From: Lampropedia puyangensis
Lineage (GTDB): Bacteria > Pseudomonadota > Gammaproteobacteria > Burkholderiales > Burkholderiaceae_C
Length of the DNA stretch: 62,646 nucleotides
Assembly: GCF_004833285.1 (NCBI RefSeq)
Contig: NZ_STFG01000018.1
Location: 1 to 62,646, forward strand
Reading direction: 5' to 3'
Positions 8,615 to 17,026 of the stretch are shown here, in pieces (positions within the stretch are counted from its first letter, which is position 1; the number at the start of each line of letters is the position of its first letter). The position numbers and the translations under genes were made by a program. Under the pieces are notes generated by a model. That model had not been told where the DNA came from and searched no databases. It saw nothing but the letters and a program-made list of their open reading frames with translations.

Positions 8615-9814
8615 ATGACAGCAAATCCCCCCTCTCCTCAAACTGCACAGAAGCCGGCTGTGCGCCTGCAATCCATTGATGCCTTGCGCGGCTTTGTAAT
8701 AGTGTTAATGCTGCTGGATCATGTCCGTGAGACTTTTTTCCTCCATATGCAAGTTAATGATCCAATGGATGTAACGACCACGGCACCGGGGTTATTTTTT
8801 TCACGCTTACTGGCACATTTATGCGCACCTATATTTGTATTTCTAACTGGTTTATCTGCATATTTATACGCATCAAAATACGTACATTCACAGCAAGCCG
8901 CCAGCGCATTTTTGTTCAAACGCGGCTTATTTTTGATTGTGCTTGAATTCACGCTGGTCAACTTTGCCTGGACATTTAGTTTCCCTCCATCGACCATATA
9001 CATGCAAGTGATTTGGGCCATTGGCATCAGTATGGTGATACTGTCTGTGCTGCTGTGGCTACCACGTTCAATCCTGATGGTGTTAGGACTCATCATCATT
9101 GCGGGTCACAATTTGCTCGATAGCGTTCACTTTGACGAATCAGGTTGGATGCACATACCTTGGGCGGTTTTACATGACCGTGGCTGGCTGCAAGTCACTG
9201 ATGGCCTGCGTATGCGCACGTCTTATCCTGTTCTACCGTGGATTGGAGTAATTTCGCTAGGCTATTCGCTTGGACCGTGGTTTGGCCAAGACGTGACTTT
9301 TGCTCAACGCCAAAAAAGTTTACTAAAGCTTGGCATTGCTTTGCTGTGCAGCTTTGTTGCCTTGCGAGCATTCAACAGCTACGGAGATAAACCTTGGGTT
9401 GAGGCCGAATCTTCGCTGATCTCTTTAATGGGTTTTCTTAACATTACCAAATACCCACCTTCGTTGTTGTTCATCATGCTAACTTTGGGTTTGGGGTTAT
9501 TGCTACTATGGAAGTTAGGGCGCCTTCAAGATAGATTCCAAGGCCACCTACCAGGTGCTCTAGCATGGCTGTGTACTTTTGGGGCAGCCCCGATGTTCTT
9601 TTATTTGCTGCATCTTTATGTTCTCAAGCTGATGTACCTGACGTGCGTGAGCATCTTGGGAAAAAATCAGGGGGGGACCTATTTTGGAGTGAACTCGGTA
9701 CTATCGATTTGGCTTATTACTTTGGTGCTAGTGTCTGCTCTGTATTGGCCTGTCAAAGCCTTTGCTCGGTTCAAAGCACAACGCCGCGACATTACGTGGC
9801 TAAAGTATTTGTAA
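8615..9814 (+). CDS. DUF1624/HGSNAT-like membrane acyltransferase
   Basis: A 399-residue polytopic protein with about 9-10 hydrophobic segments. The opening RLQSIDALRGFVIVLMLLDHVRE, with the D-A-L-R-G-F and D-H-V-R elements, is the signature of the DUF1624 (heparan-alpha-glucosaminide N-acetyltransferase catalytic-like) family. The histidine of LDHVRE corresponds to the proposed active histidine. Later segments include FVFLTGLSAYLYA and MFFYLLHLYVLKL. These proteins are thought to transfer acetyl groups across the inner membrane, but the bacterial substrates are mostly unknown. It stands alone, 288 bases after the PepSY gene and convergent with the hmu-like operon. Confidence 0.75.
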   Translation: MTANPPSPQTAQKPAVRLQSIDALRGFVIVLMLLDHVRETFFLHMQVNDPMDVTTTAPGLFFSRLLAHLCAPIFVFLTGLSAYLYASKYVHSQQAASAFLFKRGLFLIVLEFTLVNFAWTFSFPPSTIYMQVIWAIGISMVILSVLLWLPRSILMVLGLIIIAGHNLLDSVHFDESGWMHIPWAVLHDRGWLQVTDGLRMRTSYPVLPWIGVISLGYSLGPWFGQDVTFAQRQKSLLKLGIALLCSFVALRAFNSYGDKPWVEAESSLISLMGFLNITKYPPSLLFIMLTLGLGLLLLWKLGRLQDRFQGHLPGALAWLCTFGAAPMFFYLLHLYVLKLMYLTCVSILGKNQGGTYFGVNSVLSIWLITLVLVSALYWPVKAFARFKAQRRDITWLKYL

Positions 9815-9950
9815 TCGCGCATATTTCTCATCGCAGAAATTCTTGATAACTATTTCTTTACTTGGCAGGGGAGCTTACGGTGGTATTTCCAGCATTCTCT
9901 TGATCATCAGGCGATATCAACGTAAGGCATGGCCGTCAGGATAAAGAGTG

Positions 9951-10256
9951 TCATTCTGGGATGTAAACCATCCTGCCATCATCAAGCCGATAGGTAATGC
10001 CAGCCTTCACACCCTGGCCCTCACCGATTTCGCCACTCGATTCGTAGCGTGTCAGTTCTTCGCCCTTCTTGATGGTCATGCGCATGTCGGCTTGACCTGG
10101 ATTCTCTACCACGACAACATCGTTAGATGAGAAAGGGTTCAGCGGATTTTTAGCCACCACAATCATCAAGATCCCGATAACCACCAGAAACAAATCAATC
10201 AAGTTGACGACCGAAAGAATAGGATCGTCAGCCTCATCAGATTCGATGAATCGCAT
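9951..10256 (-). CDS. DUF2149 (HmuU/ExbD-like position) membrane protein
   Basis: A 101-residue protein with one N-terminal membrane helix (VVNLIDLFLVVIGILMIVVAKNPLNPF, about 15-41) after an acidic start, then a small soluble domain ending in YRLDDGRMVYIPE. This is the DUF2149 family. Its topology is like ExbD/TolR, one helix and a periplasmic domain, and an Asp (NLIDLF) sits at the start of the helix. It begins two bases after the stop of the ExbB-like gene with GGGGAGAT as ribosome site. It is the last gene of the receptor-CobN-ExbB operon, in the position of hmuU in Bacteroidetes heme loci. A role as the ExbD-like partner of the channel is inference. Confidence 0.8.
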   Translation of the reverse strand: MRFIESDEADDPILSVVNLIDLFLVVIGILMIVVAKNPLNPFSSNDVVVVENPGQADMRMTIKKGEELTRYESSGEIGEGQGVKAGITYRLDDGRMVYIPE

Positions 10257-10258
10257 GT

Positions 10259-10750
10259 TTATCTCCCCGAATGAATTGGCAACATGCCATTACGCTCCAG
10301 CTCACGCAGTTCCTGCAGAAGCCAGCGGCGGCGCACAGTCAAAATAAAGAAGGTGATACTGGAGGCAACCAACGCCAGAATGACGGCAGAGAATGCAGCA
10401 ACCAGATTCTCACCCACGCTGGTCGAATCACCGCTGCCCAGAGCCAGCAAAGCCGGCCCCATGGGAATCATGGTGGCAATCAAACCGAGCATAGGCGTGG
10501 TGCGGGAGACGATTCGCAGCCACTCAAGGCGACGAATGATCCATAGTTCCAAGTCATCAGCAGCACTGCCAGTTTGGCTCTGATATGCCGCCAGCACGGA
10601 TTGGTAACGCCGTCTTCTTCGTTGCCAAGCCTCCATCGCAAAACCGCCCAGTACGGCAAAGGCATACAACAGGCTCAACAGGATTAATAGCAGCACAGGT
10701 GCAAGAAAAAGGCCTGAGAGTTCATACAAACTGGATTCAAGAATGTTCAT
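10259..10750 (-). CDS. MotA/TolQ/ExbB-type proton channel (HmuT-like)
   Basis: A 163-residue protein with the fold of ExbB/TolQ: helix 1 at about 13-36 (LFLAPVLLLILLSLLYAFAVLGGF), a basic cytoplasmic loop (EAWQRRRRRYQ), helix 2 near 88-107 (TTPMLGLIATMIPMGPALLAL) and helix 3 near 117-140 (LVAAFSAVILALVASSITFFIL). The TPMLGLIATMIPMG and N-x-VAAFSAVILALVAS segments are the conserved core of the family. It is shorter than canonical ExbB (about 240) and matches the short form next to DUF2149 and CobN-like genes. It would use the proton gradient, with the DUF2149 protein, to drive the CobN-like protein or the receptor. The ATG at 10750 is used. Confidence 0.85.
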   Translation of the reverse strand: MNILESSLYELSGLFLAPVLLLILLSLLYAFAVLGGFAMEAWQRRRRRYQSVLAAYQSQTGSAADDLELWIIRRLEWLRIVSRTTPMLGLIATMIPMGPALLALGSGDSTSVGENLVAAFSAVILALVASSITFFILTVRRRWLLQELRELERNGMLPIHSGR

Positions 10751-10787
10751 AACCAAGAATTGTTTTTAGAGGGGAGTCAAAAAATCA

Positions 10788-13700
10788 TCAGCGGATGGTC
10801 TGTGTTCTGCCCAACGCAACAGCCTGCCTTGACTGCTGTGTTGCACCTGCAGCGGCGGCCAGCAACAATGCGGCCAGTGAAAGCCAGAAGACCCAACGCG
10901 GCGGAGGTTCTGCGGGCTGAACCTGTTCCATGACCTGCCCCTGCACTGCCACAGCCTGCGATTGAACTGTTGCTTGTGATTCGGTTTCTTGAGAGCTGGC
11001 GGGTTCAGAGGCATCAGGTGATGCAGCACTGCCTTGTGCACCGGCCCCCGCATTCATACCAAAACCGGCCAGCACTTTCTGCGCGGCCTGCCAGGTGGGT
11101 GAACTGGTTTGCACATCCACATCGTGCTGGTCAACCAGTTGCTGCCAACGCTGCGCCAGCTCGTGCTGAGTCTGTTCCGAAGCCTGCCAATAACCTTTGC
11201 GCACGGCTTCCATCATGCGTTCAATAAGCTGTGCCTGCGCAGTCGGGTTGTGCTTCTCAAACCATTCGTTGATTCCCAGCTCACGCTGGTCATTGACGTA
11301 GGTTTCGTGCAATGCCTGCCACTGATCGTCACGCACGATTCCTGGGTCGGTGACCTGCCAGCCCCAAAGGTTGTTAATCACTTTGAGCACGTTGACTGTG
11401 CCCGCATACCCTTCTTGCTGCATGGCACCAATCCATTGTGGGTTGTCATAACGCGTGCGCAGTTCATCGGCAAGAAAGCGCGCCGCGCTGGTCATGCGGC
11501 CAGTGCGTGGATCACGCAGGTCGGCAATATAAAGTTCTGGACTTTCGCCATCGAGGTGACGAACGGCCATGGACATACCGCCCAGGAACTGGAAAGGATC
11601 GTCGCCACTCAGCAAACCGTACGTGTTGGATGAGCGCGCCAGCACGGCGGCCTGTACCCCTTTGAGTTGCTCAGCGTAAAGGTTGACTCCAGGATGTTCA
11701 TCGCCCACGGCGATGGCCCAATCGCTGTTATTACTGCTAGCACTGTTGCCTTCGCGCTGGACTTTCTTGCCGGGCGCAGCATAAGCGTATTGCAGACGAC
11801 TCAAATATTGTTGTGCCAGTGGGGCATCATCTTCCCAACTGGTAGAGTCCAGCGTCGCATCAGCCAGACCGACACCGTAATCGCCGGGTTTGTTACCAAA
11901 AATGCGTGCACGCGCCAGAGTTGCAGCACGCTCGGCTGCAAGCCCTTGCGCAAGCAGGTTTTTCTCTGTGGTCAGGCTATTGATGGCCACGGCATTATCG
12001 GCTTCAGGAAGTTGCGCTATATTGTCAATGGCCTGCGCCAGCAAGCGCATGAAGCCGTCGAACTGATCGCGGTAGGCTCCCGTAACCTGAACCACGGCAT
12101 CAATACGGCCACGCCCAAGCTCCTCACGTGAGATGATCTCCAGTGCCCTTACGCGACCACCTTCGTCCCATACCGGGCGCAGGCCCAGCGCCAGCAGAAT
12201 CTGGCTTTCCACCATGCCGAGATGTCGCATGGCTTCCACCGACCACAGGCTGAAGGCCAGTTTGGTGGGAGCCTGCCCGTCATGATTGTTACGGTAATCA
12301 TCGATCAATGACTGCAATTGTTCGGCCGCTGCGTCATAGGCTGCACGGGTCGGCAATTTGTCTGGCTCAAAAGCATAGAGATTGCGCCCACTGGGCACTC
12401 CAGGGTTGCGCACCGGATCACCGCCAGGGCCGGGAGGCACATAGCGGCCAGACAATCCCAGAAGCAGGCTTTCGATTTCCTGCGTGTCTTGCAAGCCATG
12501 ATCGAGTTCACGCGCACGCTCCAGCATCTGGCGCAACGGTGCATTCTGGATACCCTTCAAATCCGTTTTTTCACGCAGATATTGGTGCAGCAAGCGGTAT
12601 GGCGCACTCTTGGCAAGTTCTTCATAACTGCCTGCAAATGGCTCTGAGCCGTGATCATGCTCTTGGTGGGCTTGGTGTGGGTGCTGGCCATGGTGCTGCT
12701 GTGTTGCTGACTGGCGATCCCATTCATCTGCCAATCGTTGCAATGGTTCACCCAATTGTTGCATCACGGTCAACAGCCGGTGTTCATCGCTGGCTGGCTG
12801 CCCGAATGTGTGCAGTCCCAGTGGAATATTTTGATTCGCCAGTTGGTGCAAGTGGTCATGCAAAGCATTGAAGAAGCCATCAAAATCGGCATCAATGCAT
12901 GCAGTATCCCATTCCAGATCCTTATCCATGCGCGAGGCCATCACGGCATCTTGAATCTGTTGACGAGTGCGTTCACGCACTGCTCCTTCTTCGAGTTGCT
13001 GGTACTCATGAATCAGTGCGTGCAAATCCACCAGTTCATCGTACAGAGCCGAAGGGGCAAACGGTGGAGTCTGATGACTGACAATCGTGGCACGCCCACG
13101 ACGCTTGGCCTGCACGGCCTCGCCTAGGTTATCCTGAATGTAAGGATAAATTACCGGAATATCGCCCACCGCCAGAAATGGATAGTCATCAGCCCCCACG
13201 CCACGATCCTTGCCGGGCAGCCACTCCTGTGAGCCATGTGTGCCAAAGTGAATCAGTGCATGCACCTTCTGCTTCTCACGCAGATACAGGTAATTGGCCA
13301 GATAGTAATGGTTGGGCGGCACCGCGGCATCATGGTAGTCCTTGCCATCCACATCACTGCGCGGCATTTGTGGCAGCACCGTCAGATTGCCCCATTGAAT
13401 GCGCGGGATGATGAAGTGTTTTTCTCCACTAATCTCACGAATCGCCCAATGGCTGGCAGGGTCACCCCATCGCGCATCCAGAGCCTGCTGTCGGCGCTCA
13501 GGCAAGGCTTGCAACCACTGCAAATATTGTTTCAAAGGCAGCGTATCCGCCAAGCCTTGTTCCAGCAGGCCGTCCAAGGCGGCATGGTCATAAAGTGGCC
13601 TCATTACTGCTTGAGCCTGTGTGATGATGCTTGCCTCTTCTTGTCCGGGTACTTGATAACCCGCCTTTGCCAATTCTGGGAGCAAACGCTCAATGCTGCG

Positions 13701-14939
13701 TGTGACGTTGAGATTGGAGGCAGAGATATTCCTGTCGCCATTGGGGTAGTTCCAGAACATCAATGCCAGACGTTTATCGGCGGCAGGTGTCGTTTGCAAG
13801 GTTGCCAAGTTCTTGGCCTTGTGCAATAAAGCATCCAGTTGTTCTGGGATGGCTGCTGGCTCGCCCTGCTCCAAGGCACTGAGAACCAGCGGATCCGTCA
13901 TGCCCCAGATTTCATAGACCGCCATGAATGGCGCAACCATCCGGCTCGGTGTGCCGCTTTCAGCTTCGCGCCAACTCTGCGTGTTGCCATCACGGTAGTT
14001 CAGGGTGGTCAGCACCGGAATGCCCAGTTGCTCAATCTCGGGCACTCGCTGCTCGGCATTGCCCATGTGCTGCATGTTGATGAGCACCTGAATGCCCTTG
14101 TCCTTCAACATGTGCGTCAAAGCCTGAGGCTTGTCACCATCAAACCAGAATGCCACCGGCAGCATGCCGAGCGCTTCGCTGCGGCGGATGGCGGCATCAA
14201 TCACGCCGGTCTGCATATTCGCCAGACTGGTAGCGTGAATGGCAAAGGCAATCCGCGGACTTCCCTGCTGCCAACGTGGTGCCGCAACATGCGGAGTGCC
14301 GGTACCCCAGGCGAGATAATCTTCAAAACTTGTAAATGCCGAACGGGCATCCGGGTGGTAATAAGCATCTGCGGGCAACAGAATGGGTGCGGGAACGTCA
14401 GCAACGCTCTGCCCTGCCAGCCACAAACGCAAATACGCAAAGAAATGGCGGTAATTCGCTTCGCCGCCGTTCTCATAATAGGCTGCGAGTGCATTTGCAT
14501 GCGGGGCAGGCAAACCACTGTGCGCAGTACTGCGCAGGCTTGCCTCCAGCCAGCGCACAGTGGGTCTTTGCAAAATGGGCCCTAGCTGCGTGCGCAGGCG
14601 CTCTCGCCCTCCGCGCAGGCTGGATTCCAGAATCAGCAAATCTGCCTGGCTTACCCAAGCCTCACGTGCGGCAGGCGTATCGCCTGGAATATCCTGGCTG
14701 TACACGCTCTCCAGTTGCACACCTGCCAGCCGTGCGTAGGTACGAAGTTTGTCCAGCTTACCAGGCAAGATGGATTCATCGGCCACCACTCGCACCAGTG
14801 GCATGTGACTGGTGGCTTCATCATCCGTATTTGCATGCGAGGGTTGAATCATTGCCAATTGCAGCAGAGCAAACGCAGCCCATAAGCACAGGTGCCATTG
14901 CCAATTACAGGCACCACGCATTGAGTGAACACGAGACAT
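10788..14939 (-). CDS. Periplasmic, membrane-anchored CobN-like chelatase subunit (HmuS-like)
   Basis: A 1383-residue member of the CobN/magnesium-chelatase-H family. Unlike cytoplasmic CobN it carries an N-terminal signal peptide (LWAAFALLQLAMIQPSHAN) and a C-terminal membrane helix (PPRWVFWLSLAALLLAAAAG, about 1342-1362) with a basic tail, so the body should lie in the periplasm anchored to the inner membrane. Family motifs are clear: LIHFGTHGSQEWLPGKDRG, YPFLAVGDIPVIYPYIQDNLGEAVQAKRRG in its core, and GRYVPPGPGGDPVRNP. A His-rich insert (seven His in HHGQHPHQAHQEHDH, about residues 741-757) is unusual. No CobS or CobT partner is present; instead the operon has an ExbB-like channel and DUF2149. 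This is the hmuR-S-T-U layout, where HmuS has been reported to remove iron from heme. Heme dechelation or metal insertion/removal is therefore the likely role, not B12 synthesis. The start is the ATG at 14939; a GTG three bases upstream is also possible. Confidence 0.85.
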   Translation of the reverse strand: MSRVHSMRGACNWQWHLCLWAAFALLQLAMIQPSHANTDDEATSHMPLVRVVADESILPGKLDKLRTYARLAGVQLESVYSQDIPGDTPAAREAWVSQADLLILESSLRGGRERLRTQLGPILQRPTVRWLEASLRSTAHSGLPAPHANALAAYYENGGEANYRHFFAYLRLWLAGQSVADVPAPILLPADAYYHPDARSAFTSFEDYLAWGTGTPHVAAPRWQQGSPRIAFAIHATSLANMQTGVIDAAIRRSEALGMLPVAFWFDGDKPQALTHMLKDKGIQVLINMQHMGNAEQRVPEIEQLGIPVLTTLNYRDGNTQSWREAESGTPSRMVAPFMAVYEIWGMTDPLVLSALEQGEPAAIPEQLDALLHKAKNLATLQTTPAADKRLALMFWNYPNGDRNISASNLNVTRSIERLLPELAKAGYQVPGQEEASIITQAQAVMRPLYDHAALDGLLEQGLADTLPLKQYLQWLQALPERRQQALDARWGDPASHWAIREISGEKHFIIPRIQWGNLTVLPQMPRSDVDGKDYHDAAVPPNHYYLANYLYLREKQKVHALIHFGTHGSQEWLPGKDRGVGADDYPFLAVGDIPVIYPYIQDNLGEAVQAKRRGRATIVSHQTPPFAPSALYDELVDLHALIHEYQQLEEGAVRERTRQQIQDAVMASRMDKDLEWDTACIDADFDGFFNALHDHLHQLANQNIPLGLHTFGQPASDEHRLLTVMQQLGEPLQRLADEWDRQSATQQHHGQHPHQAHQEHDHGSEPFAGSYEELAKSAPYRLLHQYLREKTDLKGIQNAPLRQMLERARELDHGLQDTQEIESLLLGLSGRYVPPGPGGDPVRNPGVPSGRNLYAFEPDKLPTRAAYDAAAEQLQSLIDDYRNNHDGQAPTKLAFSLWSVEAMRHLGMVESQILLALGLRPVWDEGGRVRALEIISREELGRGRIDAVVQVTGAYRDQFDGFMRLLAQAIDNIAQLPEADNAVAINSLTTEKNLLAQGLAAERAATLARARIFGNKPGDYGVGLADATLDSTSWEDDAPLAQQYLSRLQYAYAAPGKKVQREGNSASSNNSDWAIAVGDEHPGVNLYAEQLKGVQAAVLARSSNTYGLLSGDDPFQFLGGMSMAVRHLDGESPELYIADLRDPRTGRMTSAARFLADELRTRYDNPQWIGAMQQEGYAGTVNVLKVINNLWGWQVTDPGIVRDDQWQALHETYVNDQRELGINEWFEKHNPTAQAQLIERMMEAVRKGYWQASEQTQHELAQRWQQLVDQHDVDVQTSSPTWQAAQKVLAGFGMNAGAGAQGSAASPDASEPASSQETESQATVQSQAVAVQGQVMEQVQPAEPPPRWVFWLSLAALLLAAAAGATQQSRQAVALGRTQTIR

Positions 14940-14963
14940 CACATCAAGCCTGCTTTCCCAAAG

Positions 14964-16940
14964 TTAAAAACTGGCCGTAATGCCCAGAAAAACACTTCTT
15001 CCTGGTACTGCGTAGTTAAAGCGCGTGGTTTTGTCCGTCAGCAGGGTATTGCCCAGATTTTCGACCGACGCACTCAAGGTCCAATGCTCCGAAAAGCGAT
15101 AGTTCACATCCAGCGACCAGATGCTGTGCGCAGGCAATGCATACTGAACCGAACTGCTGTACATCATCTGGCTGCCTGTGTATTGGCCACGTAGATCGAC
15201 TTGCCAAGCGGCGGCTGGTTGCCAGCCCAAGCGTACATTAGCCTGGTGACGCGGCTGAGTTGCCAGAGGCTGTCCTGTTTGCTGGTTGCGCGCCTGCAGC
15301 CACGTGTAATTGCCGGAAAGCGCTAACTGAGGCAGCAATTGCAAGGAAGTGCCCAATTCCAGCCCACGGATACGAGCCCGCTCCACATTTTGATAAACCA
15401 GCTCCCGGTAAGCATCGCAATTGCGCTCGCAGTAAGTCTGAATCAGATCACGCACATTGTTCTGGAACACGGTAGCCTGCAGGCTCCAACCCGTTGCAGC
15501 TCGGTACTCAGCCCCCAGTTCATAGCTGGTACTGATTTCCGGTTTCAGGTCAGGGTTGCCGCGCACGCTGAAACTTGAGCTCGCTACGTAGTAGTCTGGC
15601 GACAACAGCTTGAGATTGGGAGCCTTGAAGCCGCGCCCCAATCCACCCTTGATGGTGAGTGCATTACTCACCTGATGCACCAGATAAGCTCTTGGGCTGT
15701 GTTGCAGACCAAATTTCTCATGATCATCGAGACGATCACCCAGCACCAGCGACCAGTTGGGTGCAAGCGCAAATTCATCCTGCACAAAAACCGCCTTATG
15801 GGTGATGTCGGCTTTGCCCAGTTCGTTCACCGAGCTGTCTTCCAGCTTTTCCTTGCGCAGCTCACCGCCCACTGTCAGCAAGTGGCGTTCACCCAGCGCC
15901 AGACTCAGACGTGCATCGGCAACTTCCTCGTTCAACACCTGTGGCCGTGTAGGCGTACCAACGTCTCGGGTATTTGTCTTGTCCAGCGAAGCGCCGTAAA
16001 TACGCACTTGGCTGCTGGCGTTGTTCCACTTCCCCTTGTGGCTCAGCGACCATTGCTTGCGTTCAAATGCGTCATAGCTGTTGTAATAGCTTGTGCCAGA
16101 CTTTGTGCCACGCTCACGATCTTCATTAACCCGACCTACGCTCAAATCGATACGTTGGTTGGCACTGGGCGTCCAGTTCAGGGCCACATTCAGGCTTTTG
16201 GCATCACGCCCTTCAATGTCTGAAACTTTCTCATCGGTTGCCAGCGGCGCATTGTCTCGACGTCTGGTTTCTCCATACACATTCAAGCCCAATACACCTG
16301 GTAGCAAAGGACCGCCGACATAAAAACCCACCTGACGACTGTCACCACCTCGACCATCCTCACGCCATCCGGCTCTAGAAGAAAAGCTGCCGCGCCACTC
16401 ATCGGTTGCGGCACGGGTAATGACATTCACCACACCACCCAAAGCATCAGAACCATACAGAGACGACATGGGGCCACGTACCACCTCCACGCGTTCAATG
16501 GCCTCGGAGGGAACCCAGCCGAGATCGCTGTCCGAATGGCCAATTACGCCACCGGACTGATTGATGCGCTGCCCATTGACCAAGGTCAGCGTGTAATCAC
16601 TGCCCATGCCGCGAATGCTGATGCCACGCCGCGTCAGCCCAACACCCCCTACGTGCACGCCAGGCAAACCCTGTACCGCGTCTGCCAGATCCTGCACCGG
16701 CCGTTTCACCAAATCGTCGCGTTTGACGATGGCGACGGAAGCAGGCGTTTCCTCCAATGTCGTCTCGGTTGCAGTGGCGGTCACGACCAGCTCATCAAGC
16801 AGTGGTGCTGACTCTTTCTGCAAATTCTGTGCATGCGCGCACGGGCTCAGACCCAGCACTGCTCCAAAAAATAAGGCACCGCAATAACGACGCCTTGACT
16901 GCTGGCAGGCCGACTGCCTTGGTTGCGCGATCCGAATCAT
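14964..16940 (-). CDS. TonB-dependent receptor, HmuR/BtuB-like
   Basis: A 658-residue outer-membrane receptor. The N-terminal signal peptide (RRRYCGALFFGAVLGLSPCAHAQ) is followed by a TonB-box-like region (DELVVTATATETTLEETPASVAIV), a plug with RRGISIRGMGSDYTLTLVNG and VEVVRGPMSSLYGSDALGGVVNVIT, and a barrel ending in LGITASF. In the barrel, GRGFKAPNLK (about residue 433) and NPDLKPE (about 461) resemble the FRAP and NPNL boxes of heme receptors. It is the first gene of a four-gene operon and stops 24 bases before the CobN-like gene. Heme or another metallo-tetrapyrrole is the likely ligand. I use the ATG at 16940; a longer frame from 16985 would overlap the palindromic promoter elements. Confidence 0.85.
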   Translation of the reverse strand: MIRIAQPRQSACQQSRRRYCGALFFGAVLGLSPCAHAQNLQKESAPLLDELVVTATATETTLEETPASVAIVKRDDLVKRPVQDLADAVQGLPGVHVGGVGLTRRGISIRGMGSDYTLTLVNGQRINQSGGVIGHSDSDLGWVPSEAIERVEVVRGPMSSLYGSDALGGVVNVITRAATDEWRGSFSSRAGWREDGRGGDSRQVGFYVGGPLLPGVLGLNVYGETRRRDNAPLATDEKVSDIEGRDAKSLNVALNWTPSANQRIDLSVGRVNEDRERGTKSGTSYYNSYDAFERKQWSLSHKGKWNNASSQVRIYGASLDKTNTRDVGTPTRPQVLNEEVADARLSLALGERHLLTVGGELRKEKLEDSSVNELGKADITHKAVFVQDEFALAPNWSLVLGDRLDDHEKFGLQHSPRAYLVHQVSNALTIKGGLGRGFKAPNLKLLSPDYYVASSSFSVRGNPDLKPEISTSYELGAEYRAATGWSLQATVFQNNVRDLIQTYCERNCDAYRELVYQNVERARIRGLELGTSLQLLPQLALSGNYTWLQARNQQTGQPLATQPRHQANVRLGWQPAAAWQVDLRGQYTGSQMMYSSSVQYALPAHSIWSLDVNYRFSEHWTLSASVENLGNTLLTDKTTRFNYAVPGRSVFLGITASF

Positions 16941-16961
16941 TTTCAATGAACCAAACACTAT

Positions 16962-16977
16962 TGATAAAACAGTATCA
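16962..16977. promoter_or_regulatory. TGATA-N6-TATCA palindrome in the divergent promoter
   Basis: TGATA at 16962-16966 and TATCA at 16973-16977 form a perfect inverted repeat in the AT-rich space between the receptor and CobW genes. It is a candidate binding site for a metal-responsive repressor (Fur, Zur or MntR type), probably acting on the receptor operon. Confidence 0.4.
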
Positions 16978-16986
16978 TAATTCATA

Positions 16987-17004
16987 TTGAGAATTTAATA
17001 TCAA
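16987..17004. promoter_or_regulatory. Fur/Zur-like operator candidate between receptor and CobW genes
   Basis: TTGAGAATTTAATATCAA is an 18-base near-palindrome (TTGAnAnT-nn-AnTnTCAA) reminiscent of Fur boxes such as AATGAGAATnATTCTCATT. It lies 23 bases upstream of the CobW start and between the two divergent genes, so one regulator could control both. The assignment to Fur or Zur is inference. Confidence 0.4.
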
Positions 17005-17026
17005 AAATGCTCAGATGGAAAATTTC

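Noticed and set aside
10788-14939. CobN for aerobic cobalamin synthesis
   Set aside because: It has a signal peptide and C-terminal anchor, and sits in a TonB-ExbB-DUF2149 operon without cobS, cobT or any other B12 gene.
16941-17026. Cobalamin riboswitch upstream of the receptor
   Set aside because: The space is only about 90 bases, AT-rich and palindromic; no B12-box or room for the aptamer is seen.
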